From positions 19,027,209-19,091,208 of the forward strand of contig NC_134510.1 of the NCBI RefSeq assembly GCF_027942865.1: a stretch of DNA of 64,000 nt. The letters are read 5' to 3'. A model generated the notes under the pieces. It did no database searches. It saw only the letters and a program-made list of their open reading frames with translations, and was not told the DNA's origin. The position numbers were made by a program, and so were the translations under genes. This document shows, one piece after another, positions 53,451 through 64,000 of the stretch. This DNA is from Odontesthes bonariensis. Its lineage: Eukaryota > Chordata > Actinopteri > Atheriniformes > Atherinopsidae. Position 1 is the first letter of the stretch; every line of letters starts with the position of its first letter.

Positions 53451-56400
53451 AAAAGAAATTCTCACCGCTGATCTGCACAATGACCTCAGCTCATCTGTGA
53501 GTTCACATTCAGAGTCATTCCTGTGAAAAGATGGGAACAAAGGATAGAATATCTTTCACTTAAGCAGAAGCAGTAATCACACTTTGTAGGAACTGTTATG
53601 CTTTGCATTCATATTTTGACTTAAGTGGATGTTTAAAGAATTCATCAAGAAAATGGTCTTTAACAAGTGAAAACTGACAAACAATTGCTGCAAAGAAAAA
53701 CACCCCGTCCTTGATGATAACATGGCTGTGCCCCTTTTTCTCCTAAATGAATTCCATGTGTATGATGAAGTAATTACTTCTCAATAAGTATGAGCAGCGC
53801 TTGTGGTGAGAGCGACATTCTCCAAATGTAGATGTTGTGCTTGTCTAAGCATGCCCACCATCAGGGTCCCTCTTCCCTGAGAAAAAAATCACAGTTGTTA
53901 CGATTTGGAGCAGATGCATTCCGAAAATGCCTAATGTAGCATTACAAATGTTCATTTCTGAATTCCATGTATTCCTTTTTACTAATGGTAACAATGACTG
54001 TTTTTATAACATGATTAATTTGATTTCATTGCACTTTGTTGTCCCCATTGCATCTGGCCATGAATTCATGGTATTATAATGATCAAAAAACACATTAATA
54101 AAACACCCTAAAAGGACAAGATACACCAAAAAACTTTGGAATTTCTTAGAAAAAGAAAACTTTCAGAAGAGAACTCTAGAAGATGCTGGACTCCAGAGCA
54201 GTTCTCTATTTTTATGGCCTTTTCTTTGCAGCATAAATCACTGACACAGAAAATTTAATTTGTGGTGGATAACTTATGGAATGAAAACAGAAGGCTGGAG
54301 CGACTTTTGAAGACTGAGGTGGGAGCCACTAATGTTGCTTGAGGCACGGCTAGGCCTGCACGCGCATGTGAGTGTAAAAGCATGTGGGAGTGTGTGCGTG
54401 CGTATTTAGCATGGATCTGATATTCTATATGTGGATTCAGAGTTACATTTGCCTCATTATCTTTTATTTCATGTACACAGCACAGACTTGCTCGCCTCAG
54501 TGCTCTGCGATTACAGCAGAACAGCTCTGTTTTCCTCCTGTCTCAACAGCGTCAGTGTCTGTATCAAAATCAACTGTATCTGTGCTGGCAGTGCGAGCAG
54601 CAGACCGTATTCCAGCTTGTACCATGATGTGTGGGCTGAGATCATGATGTGTGGTTTCGAACTGTGATGTGTGGCTTTGAAAGGGTGCATGAAATATGCC
54701 TCCATGTCGGTGACACTTAGAAAGACAGACCTACTCTGCTCATTACTCTCACATTCACCCGATAAATCATCTCAAAGGGTGAATTGTTAAACTGTGACAA
54801 GAGGAAGGGTGGAGAGGCAAACTTTTGATGGACTGTATCCGAAACGAATTGATTCCAATTGACATTTTTTCAAACTGACGCACAGAAGACTGAAAAGCTC
54901 TAAAGCTGCGAAGATCAACTTTCATCTAAATTCCCTCTTGATGCAAAACTGGAGAAAAGCCTGATCAATAAAGAAAATGATATGTTATTAAATGTACGGT
55001 ATACTCCAAATGAAAAATAGACTGTGTGATCAATAAGCCCGCAGTGTAAGTCAATAAATGACTCTTTCTGTTCTTTTGGACGGATGTTTTGAAAGAATTG
55101 GGAATCTCCTGGTAAGAATACATTCCCAAACAAGAGAGAATTTGGCTCGAGGGATTTTCTTTTGGTTTGGAATATTTCCTTATGACGTTCAGTAGAATTT
55201 GATTCTGTGACTGCTTCTGCTCCTCACAGCAGACACGTATTTCAAACTAAACCTTTATGTTTTTCTTATTTTCTTTTTGGTGTAGCTCCAAATGTGAATT
55301 CTTCCTTTGCCAAATATTTATTTTTTCTTTTGTCTTTGCTTTTTTCTTTCTGTTTTTCTTCTCTCTATTCAAATGGGAAAACTCTCTCTTTACAGCAGAG
55401 AGAAGAAAGCATTAATCTGAACTAAGTCATTCCATCTGTCAGAAGAAGACCCCAGCCTTATACGATTATTCAACCCCCATTGCATCCCATGCTGTGAGAG
55501 CTGAATAATTTTGAATAATTTTCTTACTGCTATATGTGAAAGTGCAGCCACAGCATGTAGTTAGAATTCTGATCATCTTAACTGATACTGGCAATGTACC
55601 GCTGAGTTTTTTTCATTGGCCGCAACATTATTTTTCATGGAAAAGAGTTTCAGTTTTCACCAAAGCACACACAAAGGTGAGTATATCACAAGCAAGTGAA
55701 GCTCAAAACTAACACCAGGGCTGTTTTGGCAACAGCTGTTTGAGCCACCTATTGTTGTAATTAGTCACTCGACTGGCACCTCACTGTTAAAAACAACACT
55801 GTGTGAACCTCCATAAACCAACAGTAGTGTTCCAGTTATCTGATCATATTAGGCATTGTTATATTTCCAGAACCTAACTCCTAACTCTTGTGTATCTTAC
55901 ATGCTGGAGCATGTAGCTGGTGACGTGTTCTTTGTGGTGACGTACAGTTATCCATCCCTAAATCCTGTAGGGTAAAAAGAACATTTAAATGTGCTGCGCC
56001 TTCTGCTTGGAATCATTTGCAAAATCACCTGGATCTCAAGGAACCGGTTTCATTAAACAAATTCAAGTGAACTGTAAAGATACTAGAGACAAAAATGCCT
56101 GGTTGTAAATGTTTGTGTGGACCAGTCTGTCCTTGTTTGGCCCGAGAAGACTGTGCTAATAAATTCAGAGGTTTTTAGTTTCTGAGGCTTTTTATGTTTC
56201 ATAGTTCCATTATAATGCATCTACATGTATATACTGCATCATTTTGTGTCCAGGACACTCATACAAAAGCGAAAATCTCAATAGCTCCTATTTCCTGGTT
56301 AAATGAAAGTTAAATAAGCTTTGCATCAAGCAGGTCTTTACCTCCACTTCTGAGACACTGACCATTGATAAATACATTGAGATACCAGTTATTCTGGAAC

Positions 56401-59400
56401 CTGGGCCCATCTGGAAACTTAATGGCTGATTATTGAAATGAACCACCTCTTTATGGAACGTTCCTCAGCTGCATTCAACTTGTCTAAACAGCTGACAGTA
56501 ACAGTACCCACAATGTCACCTTCTTAAAGGGAAAGACTTGGCAGGCATTTCTGCTGAGTATGTTTACATTTAAAAACCTTTCATTTGGAAAGATTTCAAA
56601 CCGATTACAGATTAAATAAATTGGCCACTAAATGTCCATTAACTACACATAATGATTAAAATAATTACTTGACCGCACTAGGCTAGGGTATCTAAATCAA
56701 CTCCAGTTGTGTTTCTACAAAACAAATGGAAGCCAGTGAATGCCAGTCAGTTAGAACTTGTTCTTTAAATGATTTGGGCGATGGTGAAAAAAATATTAAG
56801 GTTTTGCTTTGAAGTAGAGGAGGTACTTAATGAACTTGACAAAACCAGTTAAGGGTTAAAACCATCTGCAGACCTCATGCGATGAGGATCCATTAACTCA
56901 TCATGATTTTTTCCATTTGACTCTTTCCACGTTGTAATTACCACTGTCTCTCCAATTGCCTCTCTCCTGAAATTTGACATGAGTCTAATGACTAGAAATT
57001 CCCACATGGCCTTTACTCAAATGAAGAAGGAGAATTTTAGAACCACATACTGTAGAGGTGAATGAAGCGAAAAAACAAACAAAAACAGCTGCAGTTAATT
57101 GCCGAAGAACAATGTATCAGCTTTTTTCTTAACTAAGTCATCACAGCCCGTATCTATTTCTAGATCTCTTCTGATGAACATTACGTTCAGTTGTGTGGAG
57201 GAAGTAAAAACTTTTTTTTTCTCTGCCTCTCTTGTTGGTTTGTTCCAGTTGCCTCATTAAATGAGTTGGTTAAGTTTAAACAAGAAATGTAGGATGCTAA
57301 TAATCTTTTGATGTTTACTTCCTGATGTCAAGCTGCTGGTGATATCTGACAATGTGCAGACTGCTTGCTTTTTAAAAAAATCTATTCTATGGCAAAGTTA
57401 TTGATATATGTAAGATATATGTAATGAACCATGTGTTCATTACACAAAAAATAAACTATATTACCACTACACCACTACCATCAAGGAGTAAGCCAAAATC
57501 TCAAGGCTCACTTATTTCAAATCCCAAATGAAAGAGCCCTTATGTCATCTGTTATTTCTCCTGTTACCAGTTTATTTATTCATGCCAAATAAAAGAATTA
57601 CATTACTTGTAATGTAACATTAATTCAAACGTTGTAAAAAGCCATTTAAAGCAGTCATGACACAAAACTAAATATAGGACAATGAAATTGAAAAGAGGAA
57701 AAGAGAAAGACAGATAGTGAGTTAATCAGTGAGGGAGTGAATTTACATGTGACCAGTGTGATATTTTTGCTAACTTGACTGTGAGCTATGTGCCTGTTTG
57801 GTACTATGGTGGTACTGAAGAGAGGGCCACTCATAAGTCCCGTTCAACAAAGAGGCTTAATTTTCTGTTGCTCATGTAAATCACTTAGACGGGCATTTAG
57901 ATAGGTAGGAAGAGAGGTAGGTGGCTCTTTCTTTCTCTGTTTCTCTATTGTCAGCCACTACTTCATAGATTTGACTAAATCTAACCATGTGCCTTTTAAT
58001 ATCTAAACTTAACCGTGTATTCAAATGCCCAAACCTGAACAAACTACAACTCAAAGCGGAAGTAAGCTACAATTCAAATAAAAACAGAACAAAAGTGAGA
58101 TTTCACACCAAAGTGCATTTTCTGTCCTCCAGCACATGTCAATTGATTACATTTCAGAACTGTTTGACAAGACTTTGTCATTCCTAATAGTATTAGGAAA
58201 CCTAATACTTTATCTCTCTATGCTAGTCATAAAGAGTGGCTAACTGGAATTTTTCATTTGGCTGTTCCATTTAAATTAACAATCTAACTGTTGTGTGCAT
58301 ACCTGAAGTTCTATAAGAATGAAGCTAAAGCAGACACGGATATGTCCCACCTTAGCATCTGCCCCAGTTAGCAGTCATCATGGAGGAAAAGTTCTTTGTT
58401 TTGTTTTTTTTGTTTGTTTTGGAGAGGCTAAATCTATCGATAACTTAACAATCTTGCCAAACACTTACGGTATGTTCAAATGAGCCATGTGCACAATCTG
58501 AGAATACCTGTTTGTGAGAAGTAAGGAGCTATCGAAAAAACTCACAGTCTGTCTTATGTGGGATCTCAAGGCAATGTGTAGAAATAGGATGCCTCTCTGG
58601 GTACACTTTTGCATGCCATCTGTATGCATTTTAAGTTTTTTGGCATGCCTTTACTCGTACTGGTGTCATCCTGTTATGGTACGTATCATGAAATTACGCA
58701 AAAAACGACATGTCGTGTACATGACTGGATGTGTTATCTCTACGTTACTTGTGCAGGGTGACATATTTCACAGTATATGGCATGCAAATAATCACATAAA
58801 AATGAGTAGTAAAACAGCATGATATGACGTGTGTTATTCATACACTATTTCACAAGACTGGGTTGGTCAAAAGAAATCATTGTGCCGTTTTATTTTTTGC
58901 TGGCTTGGTTGACACACCATGGGCTCACAGTACTCTTGTTTTAGCTGAGGACGTAGCGATGTTGTGGAGCAGTTCCTTTTCCCTGGATCAGGTCCATCAT
59001 GATCAATCAACGTCTCTTGTGATTTAATGAGCCTATTAGGTCATCATCTTGGATAATTATTGTAATGTGCTCGTGCTCTTTGCTGTCTACTTTCCATTTT
59101 CTTGCTGGCGCAGATTTCAGATTATTACTCCTGAAAAGGCATCCTTGCCTTCAATATTGTCAGAATGTGTGACAGCAATACTCTGTAAGCCAGCCTCACT
59201 TGCCAGCACCTACAAAGTCACCAGAAGTAAGTTGACTTTCATCAACATCACTTGTGAGAATCTGCTTTACTCTCGAAATCTGAAAAAAAACCAAAAAAAC
59301 CCCAACTTTTTTTTAAAAAGCAAAACTGTGCATTTATATTGCACATCTGTAACTAGGAGAGTTTAAATGATGAATTTAATCATAATTGATCCTTGAATTT

Positions 59401-59437
59401 TCCTCTGCAAACACACCTTTACATGCCTGCAAGCTTA
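53449..59437. other. spacer, no gene seen
   Basis: AT-rich sequence without recognised exons. Near 58604-58790 the word TTTGCATGCCA recurs inverted as TGGCATGCAAA, possibly a short MITE, but the ends could not be fixed. Confidence 0.5.
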
Positions 59438-59737
59438 GGCTACGGCTACACGAAAACGAAACGAGGGTTTTTTTGAAAACGGGTAAGAAAACGATTTCGA
59501 CCACACAGGGGAGCTTCTCTGTCCAGATGGAAACGCGACGCTTGCTGAAAACGATGCAGTACACACGAAACACCTCTAGGTGCGCTGTAAGCCACCCCCA
59601 CCGGTTACACCAGAACAATAGAAGAAGCAATGCGCATGCGTGTACGCCCCTACTTCTACCAGCACGAAGCTCACGTTGTTCCTTCAACAACGCCGCTGTA
59701 GTTAGCAGTGTCACTCTGCAGCAGTGCTGCTATCAAT

Positions 59738-60516
59738 AGCCCCTTTCACACTGCGACCCGCTACCTTAGCGGGTCCAAATTGCACCTTCGACCTGCGTCG
59801 AGCAATGTGAACGCTTGGCGTGTTGGTGACCCGTGTCGCCAGAAGCCGAGTTCAGGGGGCGTCGCCTAGTGGCAGAGCGTCACACGAAACACATAAAATG
59901 CTGGGCGTGTACAATGACGTAGGCACAAGCCATGCGTCGGAGGTAGGGTTAAATACACCTGTCTGCATCAAATTTTTCAAACAAACGATGGCGGGACACC
60001 TTGAGAACTCATTTTTGCAATTGTATATGCAGTTCATGGAGATGTTACTTTACAGTGCGTCTTGCTGCGTGGGAAACCGCGCTCTCCCATCTTTCTCGCC
60101 AGCCCTTCCAGCAGAGGTCCATCCTTCACCGTCCCCGACATGTGGCGGTAAATAACGTCCTCTGCTCGGGGGCTGAGGAGCTCGCGGACCTCCTTGTCTT
60201 CCCAGTTGGCCATATTAAAAAATGTCTCGAACTTGATGTAGGCTAAAACAGAGTAAAACTTGTCCTCACCTGTCGCTGTTGTTCTGAATCAGCTGTCCAT
60301 TCTGTCTTTTAAACTCCTCACGTCACGTCACGCCCACGTCCGACCCGCGTCGATTGTGTTCACATCAAACTCGGCTCGGCAAAAAGACTAGGGTCCGACG
60401 CGGGTCGAAAGGCGAGTCGAGTTGACGCGGCAGCCCGGGTCGGCAGTGTGAACGCAACAGCGGACACGCTAAATTCGCGAATTAAACGCGGGTTATTCGG
60501 CAGTGTGAAAGGGGCT
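59738..60516. mobile_element. inner Harbinger-like element nested in the outer one
   Basis: Terminal inverted repeats AGCCCCTTTCACACTGC and GCAGTGTGAAAGGGGCT with AAT on both sides (59735-59737, 60517-60519). The interior is GC-rich with CGACCCGCGTCG-type words and holds a truncated Myb/SANT-like ORF on the minus strand. Confidence 0.85.
60034..60213 (-). CDS. truncated Harbinger Myb/SANT-like DNA-binding protein
   Basis: Harbinger elements carry, besides the DDE transposase, a Myb/SANT-like protein that binds the element and helps import the transposase. The minus strand encodes 59 aa: MANWEDKEVRELLSPRAEDV, then IYRHMSGTVKDGPLLEGLAR and KMGERGFPRSKTHCK before a stop. The W at position 4, the ELL core and a basic RxK region fit the first two helices of such domains. 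The last helix is missing: after KTHCK the frame ends within a few codons. No transposase is present, so this copy is a relic. Confidence 0.65.
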   Translation of the reverse strand: MANWEDKEVRELLSPRAEDVIYRHMSGTVKDGPLLEGLARKMGERGFPRSKTHCKVTSP

Positions 60517-60852
60517 AATGTTGTGGGGTCCATGATGATCGCTGTCTGTCCTTGTTGTGTTGTCTGCTTCTTCCGGATTTTGAATAGGAGCCGCTTTTTG
60601 TTCTGGTCACTGACGTATGTGTATACGTCACTGGCGTTAGCCATGTGGCTGTGCAGATGTAAACAAATTCGTTTTCGCTGTAACAATGGAAACGAAACGA
60701 CGCCGTTTTCAAATCTTCCCACTCTGGAACCCGTTCTCAAAAACTATCGTTTTGGGGTAGTGGGAACGCCGGCTCCGTGTGGCCGCGACAGCCAAACGAT
60801 AAGAAAAAGTATCATTTACAGTGAAAAACGTTTTCGTGTAGCCGTAGCCTTA

Positions 60853-61820
60853 TTTATCCAAGAAAATAGTTTCCAATCACAGATTTACTGAGATAAGATC
60901 TCTTGAATACACTTCCCTTATTTCTTGCACTTTTCGCTCCCCGTTTTGGTCCTTCTAATTCCCTCCACCCAACCAGTGATGACAGGCTCTTACTTACAGA
61001 TGAAAGTTTGTGAATATACTCTCTCTCCAGGGCATAAAGTGGAACATGTGATACAGCAAATAGCATAAAGGGAGGGGTGAGCCAGGAAAGACAGCTTGTA
61101 ATCGCGATGGATGACTGATCTTATAAAACATTGGAAGCATTAAATGAAATAAGTTCATGGTGACGGCTCTGGTCTGGCATTATCTTGCTGTCTATCAGGA
61201 CCATGAAACACTTTTTCTGTTGAAATATTAATTAAACCAGCAAACTCGTAACAAGTTTGGCAACATTTTGGGGCAGTACCTGGACATGAAGTATGTTTTA
61301 TTACTACTGTTGTGAAGGCTTTTGCTCATCGACCAGAGACATACTGAAGTTTGCTCTGGATAAAAATTGTAAAGGCTTGTAGAAGAGGAGATTTTCAGAT
61401 CCATATTTTCCACATAGGCGTGGGCTGTTTGGCACAGGAACATCTTGAGGTACTTCTCACCAAAACATGTGGTAATGTGATTTTTGCTTATAAATCTTTG
61501 CCACTTGCTGTGCTGAGAATCATCTGCACCTGAGGAAAATCTGTCCAGTCTGAAAAGCCAAGATTGATGTGCTGCCTGAGGCTGAAATTGTTTCAGATGA
61601 TTAATCTTTTTAAAGATGTAATTTACATTATATCACAAAATACTGTGTTAGAAAGGCTGTGATGATATAATAATCTAATATTTAATATTTGCAGCAGCTC
61701 ATGTTTTCTAGTCATGAGGAAGAAACATCCGTAAGTACTTCCGAATATAAAAAAACATCAACTGATTGGCTTTGTACCTACCAATAAAAGCCAACAATCA
61801 GTTAAATCATGATATGTCCT
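60853..61820. other. spacer, nothing recognised
   Basis: AT-rich sequence without a gene or clear mobile element. Confidence 0.5.
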
Positions 61821-62123
61821 CCATGAGTTCCGTCTGGATGACGGACGGCCGCCTCCAGCGGCACCCCAGGCCCACCAGGACCCAGCCCGACGACCCGCTC
61901 GGGAGGACCGGAGCCGCGATCTCTCGGCAGGACACCATGCCACAGGCGCCCCGCAGCTGAAACGGAGCCGCGGCCCAGCTGCGGAGCGCCTGCAGCCGGC
62001 GTCCCGCCGAGAGATCACGGCACCGATCCTCCCGTGGCGGCCGCTTCCAGCGTGTTTCAGGCTCGCCGGGACCCAGTTTGGTGGCCTGCTCGGAGGCGGC
62101 CGTCATCCAGACGGAACTCATGG
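61821..62123. repeat. GC-rich foldback repeat of about 300 bp
   Basis: The outer ends CCATGAGTTCCGTCTGGATG and its reverse complement at 62104-62123 pair perfectly. Inner parts also pair (GATCTCTCGGC near 61918 with GCCGAGAGATC near 62006; CGGGAGGA near 61899 with TCCTCCCG near 62026), so nearly the whole unit is an imperfect palindrome centred near 61970. Confidence 0.8.
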
Positions 62124-62299
62124 AGAAGGCGGTGATTAAATTTTTTTATTTTATTTAGTCAGGGACCATGTGCAAAGTACATTAATAACAAAGTAAATAG
62201 ATGACCTGCACCAGATTGTAGCTTAGAAGCTAATTTCCATCTGCAGTCCCATCTGCATGTCACAGACAGCGCCTGTCCATCTGTCTCCACGTCACTGTC

Positions 62300-62555
62300 G
62301 TCCAGAATCTCAACGCTGATAGGCTGTCTGGCGCGAATATTTCGCCAAAGTTGGATTTTTTGAACTCGCGCGAATCGCATATTTTCACTCGCGCGGCGGC
62401 CACCGCATCACCGCACCGCCTCACCGCTCCTCACCGCGCCGCCTGACCGCTCCTCATCGCGCCGCCGGCTCGAATCCGCGTCTAATCGCGTCTTTGCATT
62501 GACTTTGTATGTAATCGCGTCGCCCGACCGCGTCTGGTGTGAACGCACCGTAAGG
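62300..62555. mobile_element. possible GC-rich DNA-element fragment with CACCGC repeats
   Basis: Many CACCGC/CGCGCCGCC words (62398-62465) precede the end-like motif GTGTGAACGCACCGTAAGG, a terminal-repeat style seen in fish DNA transposons. No partner end was found in the window, so limits are approximate. Confidence 0.35.
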
Positions 62556-63172
62556 ATCTGTGTCCGCAGACAGCTGTTTTTGTGCTGACAATGCTCTTTG
62601 CAAAAACTCTCTCAGTGCACAGCTTCTTTCCTTCCCAGCTTTTGTATTTAAAGAGCTTAACACCACTGTGTCCATCAGGGTTGCTTCTCTCACGAAATGG
62701 TGAAAATTCGTGAAAGGGCAGTGGCAGAGGAGAAACATAGCTTTAGTGTCACTGTAGGAGAGTGTCCTTATCCCCAAAATGTGCCCATGTGGCATTTGTT
62801 AATGCAGATGGATGCTGCCAAAAATAAAGAATATGCAACCTGCAGTGGCAATGGCAGCAATTGCATTTTAAGGATTAGAATGGCATTCCTGACAGTTTGG
62901 CCACCTTGTAGTTGTATTATTTTTACCCTAACAAAGGGACATTATTGTTCAAAGCCATCTGGAAAGTGACAAAATGCCATTGAAGTGTTTACATGTAACC
63001 AATTTTACCAACAAAATGGTGTCAATATAGGTGTTGGTTGCATTGTAACAAGAATGTATTTTAGACCTAACCATGATTGTTTTCTAATCCTAACCGAGGT
63101 ATGTTTTGTTGCTATGATATTGACAAAGGGTTTGTTGATCTCACATCATGCAAAGGCCCGCAGTTGAAAGCT
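62556..63172. other. spacer, nothing recognised
   Basis: AT-rich; no gene supported. Confidence 0.5.
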
Positions 63173-63660
63173 GGGGGGTATTCCACGAAGCTGGCTTAGC
63201 GGCAAGCCTGGCTTATCTCGCTACTTCTGGCTAAATTTAGCGAGAGTTCCGTTTCATGAACGTGGCTTATTTGAACGCCCGCTGAGTAACCATGGTAATT
63301 TATGCTGCTGAACTAGCCTGGTCCCGGGCAGGCTAAAGTTGAATCTTAGCTTAGCTGCAACTCAAAAAATGTCCGACCGGCTGAAACAGGCTCCCGAAAG
63401 AAATGTTCACCTAGAATTCTGCGCTCCCGCAACTCATGTCTTGTCTAAAAAACGAAACAAAAACTGTAGTTATCATATCACCACTTTCACGGTCTCGAAA
63501 AATCAATCAGTCGGTGCCAGTGCAACTAAAGAAACGCAACTATACACACGTATTGAACATGAAATTACAATAACATGATTATGTAAAACAACCTACTGGC
63601 TGAAGAATTTGCATTAAGTTCAACATCTCCCTCAGGCTTCCCTAATGTTATCGGTGCACT
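63173..63660. mobile_element. possible Harbinger-type element, left end
   Basis: GGGGGTATTCCACGAAGCTG followed by alternating GGCTTA/TAAGCC-like words resembles the terminal part of a widespread fish DNA element. No matching right end was identified; the right limit is a guess. Confidence 0.35.
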
Positions 63661-63689
63661 ACACTGTACCCATGTACGCATCCAAGGCA

Positions 63690-63940
63690 AGGCAATTTGT
63701 AGAGCACAATTTGTACACAAGGCAATTCAAAGTGCTTTACAGCAACATAAAATCACAAGAAGGCAATAAAATCATTCCAACAAACAAAAAAATCATTAAT
63801 TAATTGCAGATAAATACTTTCAGGTGTCATATGCACATCTAAATAGAACTGTTTCAGTCTGGATTTAAACATTGTCACATTGTCCAGGCCCCTGCTGGAC
63901 CCGTGGAGGCTGACTATGTAAACCGAAAATTTTTCCATAT
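63690..63940 (-). mobile_element. L2-type LINE 3' fragment
   Basis: The minus strand encodes TMFKSRLKQFYLDVHMTPES, related to the LINE C-terminus at 20.2-20.4 kb. It is followed by the AAAGCACTTTGAATTGCC word and a GCCTTGCCTTGG end, as in L2-group 3' tails. Confidence 0.65.
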
Positions 63941-64000
63941 CCTAAATGTACAGGTACACTTGGGGATAATTGTCCATAGACTCTGAACTGGATTTCTCAT

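Larger units (their letters stand above)
59438..60849. mobile_element. outer Harbinger-like element
   Basis: The ends GGCTACGGCTACACGAAAAC and its reverse complement at 60829-60849 form a perfect terminal inverted repeat of at least 20 bp. TTA flanks both sides (59435-59437, 60850-60852), the 3-bp duplication of PIF/Harbinger elements. Without the nested insertion it is about 630 bp and non-autonomous. Confidence 0.85.

Noticed and set aside
54384..54667. Two overlapping 80-90 codon plus-strand ORFs with a hydrophobic start
   Set aside because: Repetitive TGATGTGTGG words at the end, no splice context and no family match.
58514..58822. 102-codon ORF with hydrophobic middle
   Set aside because: Overlaps inverted GCATGCCA words suggesting a small MITE; no homology recognised.
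59386..59739. 117-codon frame over the left part of the Harbinger element
   Set aside because: Crosses the element boundary, so it cannot be an ancestral gene.
61758..62121. Arg/Ala/Gly-rich frames of 86 and 104 codons
   Set aside because: Caused by the GC-rich foldback, where stops are rare in several frames.

Overview
This window looks like nuclear DNA from a ray-finned (teleost) fish. Genes are split by spliceosomal introns with GT/AG borders, exons are small and far apart, the spacers are AT-rich, and the repeats are typical of fish: Tc1-like, hAT and Harbinger DNA transposons, Rex1/CR1- and L2-type LINE pieces, and microsatellites. There is no operon structure, CRISPR array or prokaryotic gene. 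Species cannot be named from the sequence alone.

Three protein-coding genes are recognised with confidence, all on the minus strand. (1) 6.8-13.3 kb: the first three coding exons of mtss1 (metastasis suppressor 1 / MIM), covering the start of its IMD (I-BAR) membrane-bending domain; the rest should lie left of position 1. (2) 18.9-24.1 kb: a complete four-exon mal2, a MARVEL-family protein of apical vesicle traffic (187 aa). (3) 32.6-42.7 kb: a complete seven-exon collectin most like colec10 (CL-L1), 274 aa, with signal peptide, 24 Gly-X-Y triplets, neck and C-type lectin domain. Read on the minus strand the order is colec10, mal2, mtss1. The colec10-mal2 pairing matches human 8q24.

Less certain coding material: a two-exon 53-aa membrane micropeptide candidate inside mtss1 intron 2; a plus-strand orphan ORF at 28.2-28.6 kb followed by a polyadenylation signal; and frameshifted coding-like fragments at 25.9-26.1 kb on the minus strand. 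I do not recognise any of these three.

The remainder is intron or spacer full of mobile elements. The densest part is 29.4-31.9 kb: a foldback element with arms of about 240 bp carrying a zinc-finger-like ORF, a nested 259-bp palindrome, a further hairpin, and a hAT MITE with a perfect 8-bp target duplication. At 59.4-60.9 kb one Harbinger-like element sits inside another, and the inner one still carries a truncated Myb/SANT-like ORF. A GC-rich foldback lies at 61.8-62.1 kb. From 42.7 to 59.4 kb I recognise no gene.

I did not find a convincing new multi-gene system. The observations most worth following are the loss of the canonical calcium/sugar-binding motifs in the colec10-like lectin domain, the 53-aa micropeptide candidate, the orphan ORF, and the nested foldback cluster.
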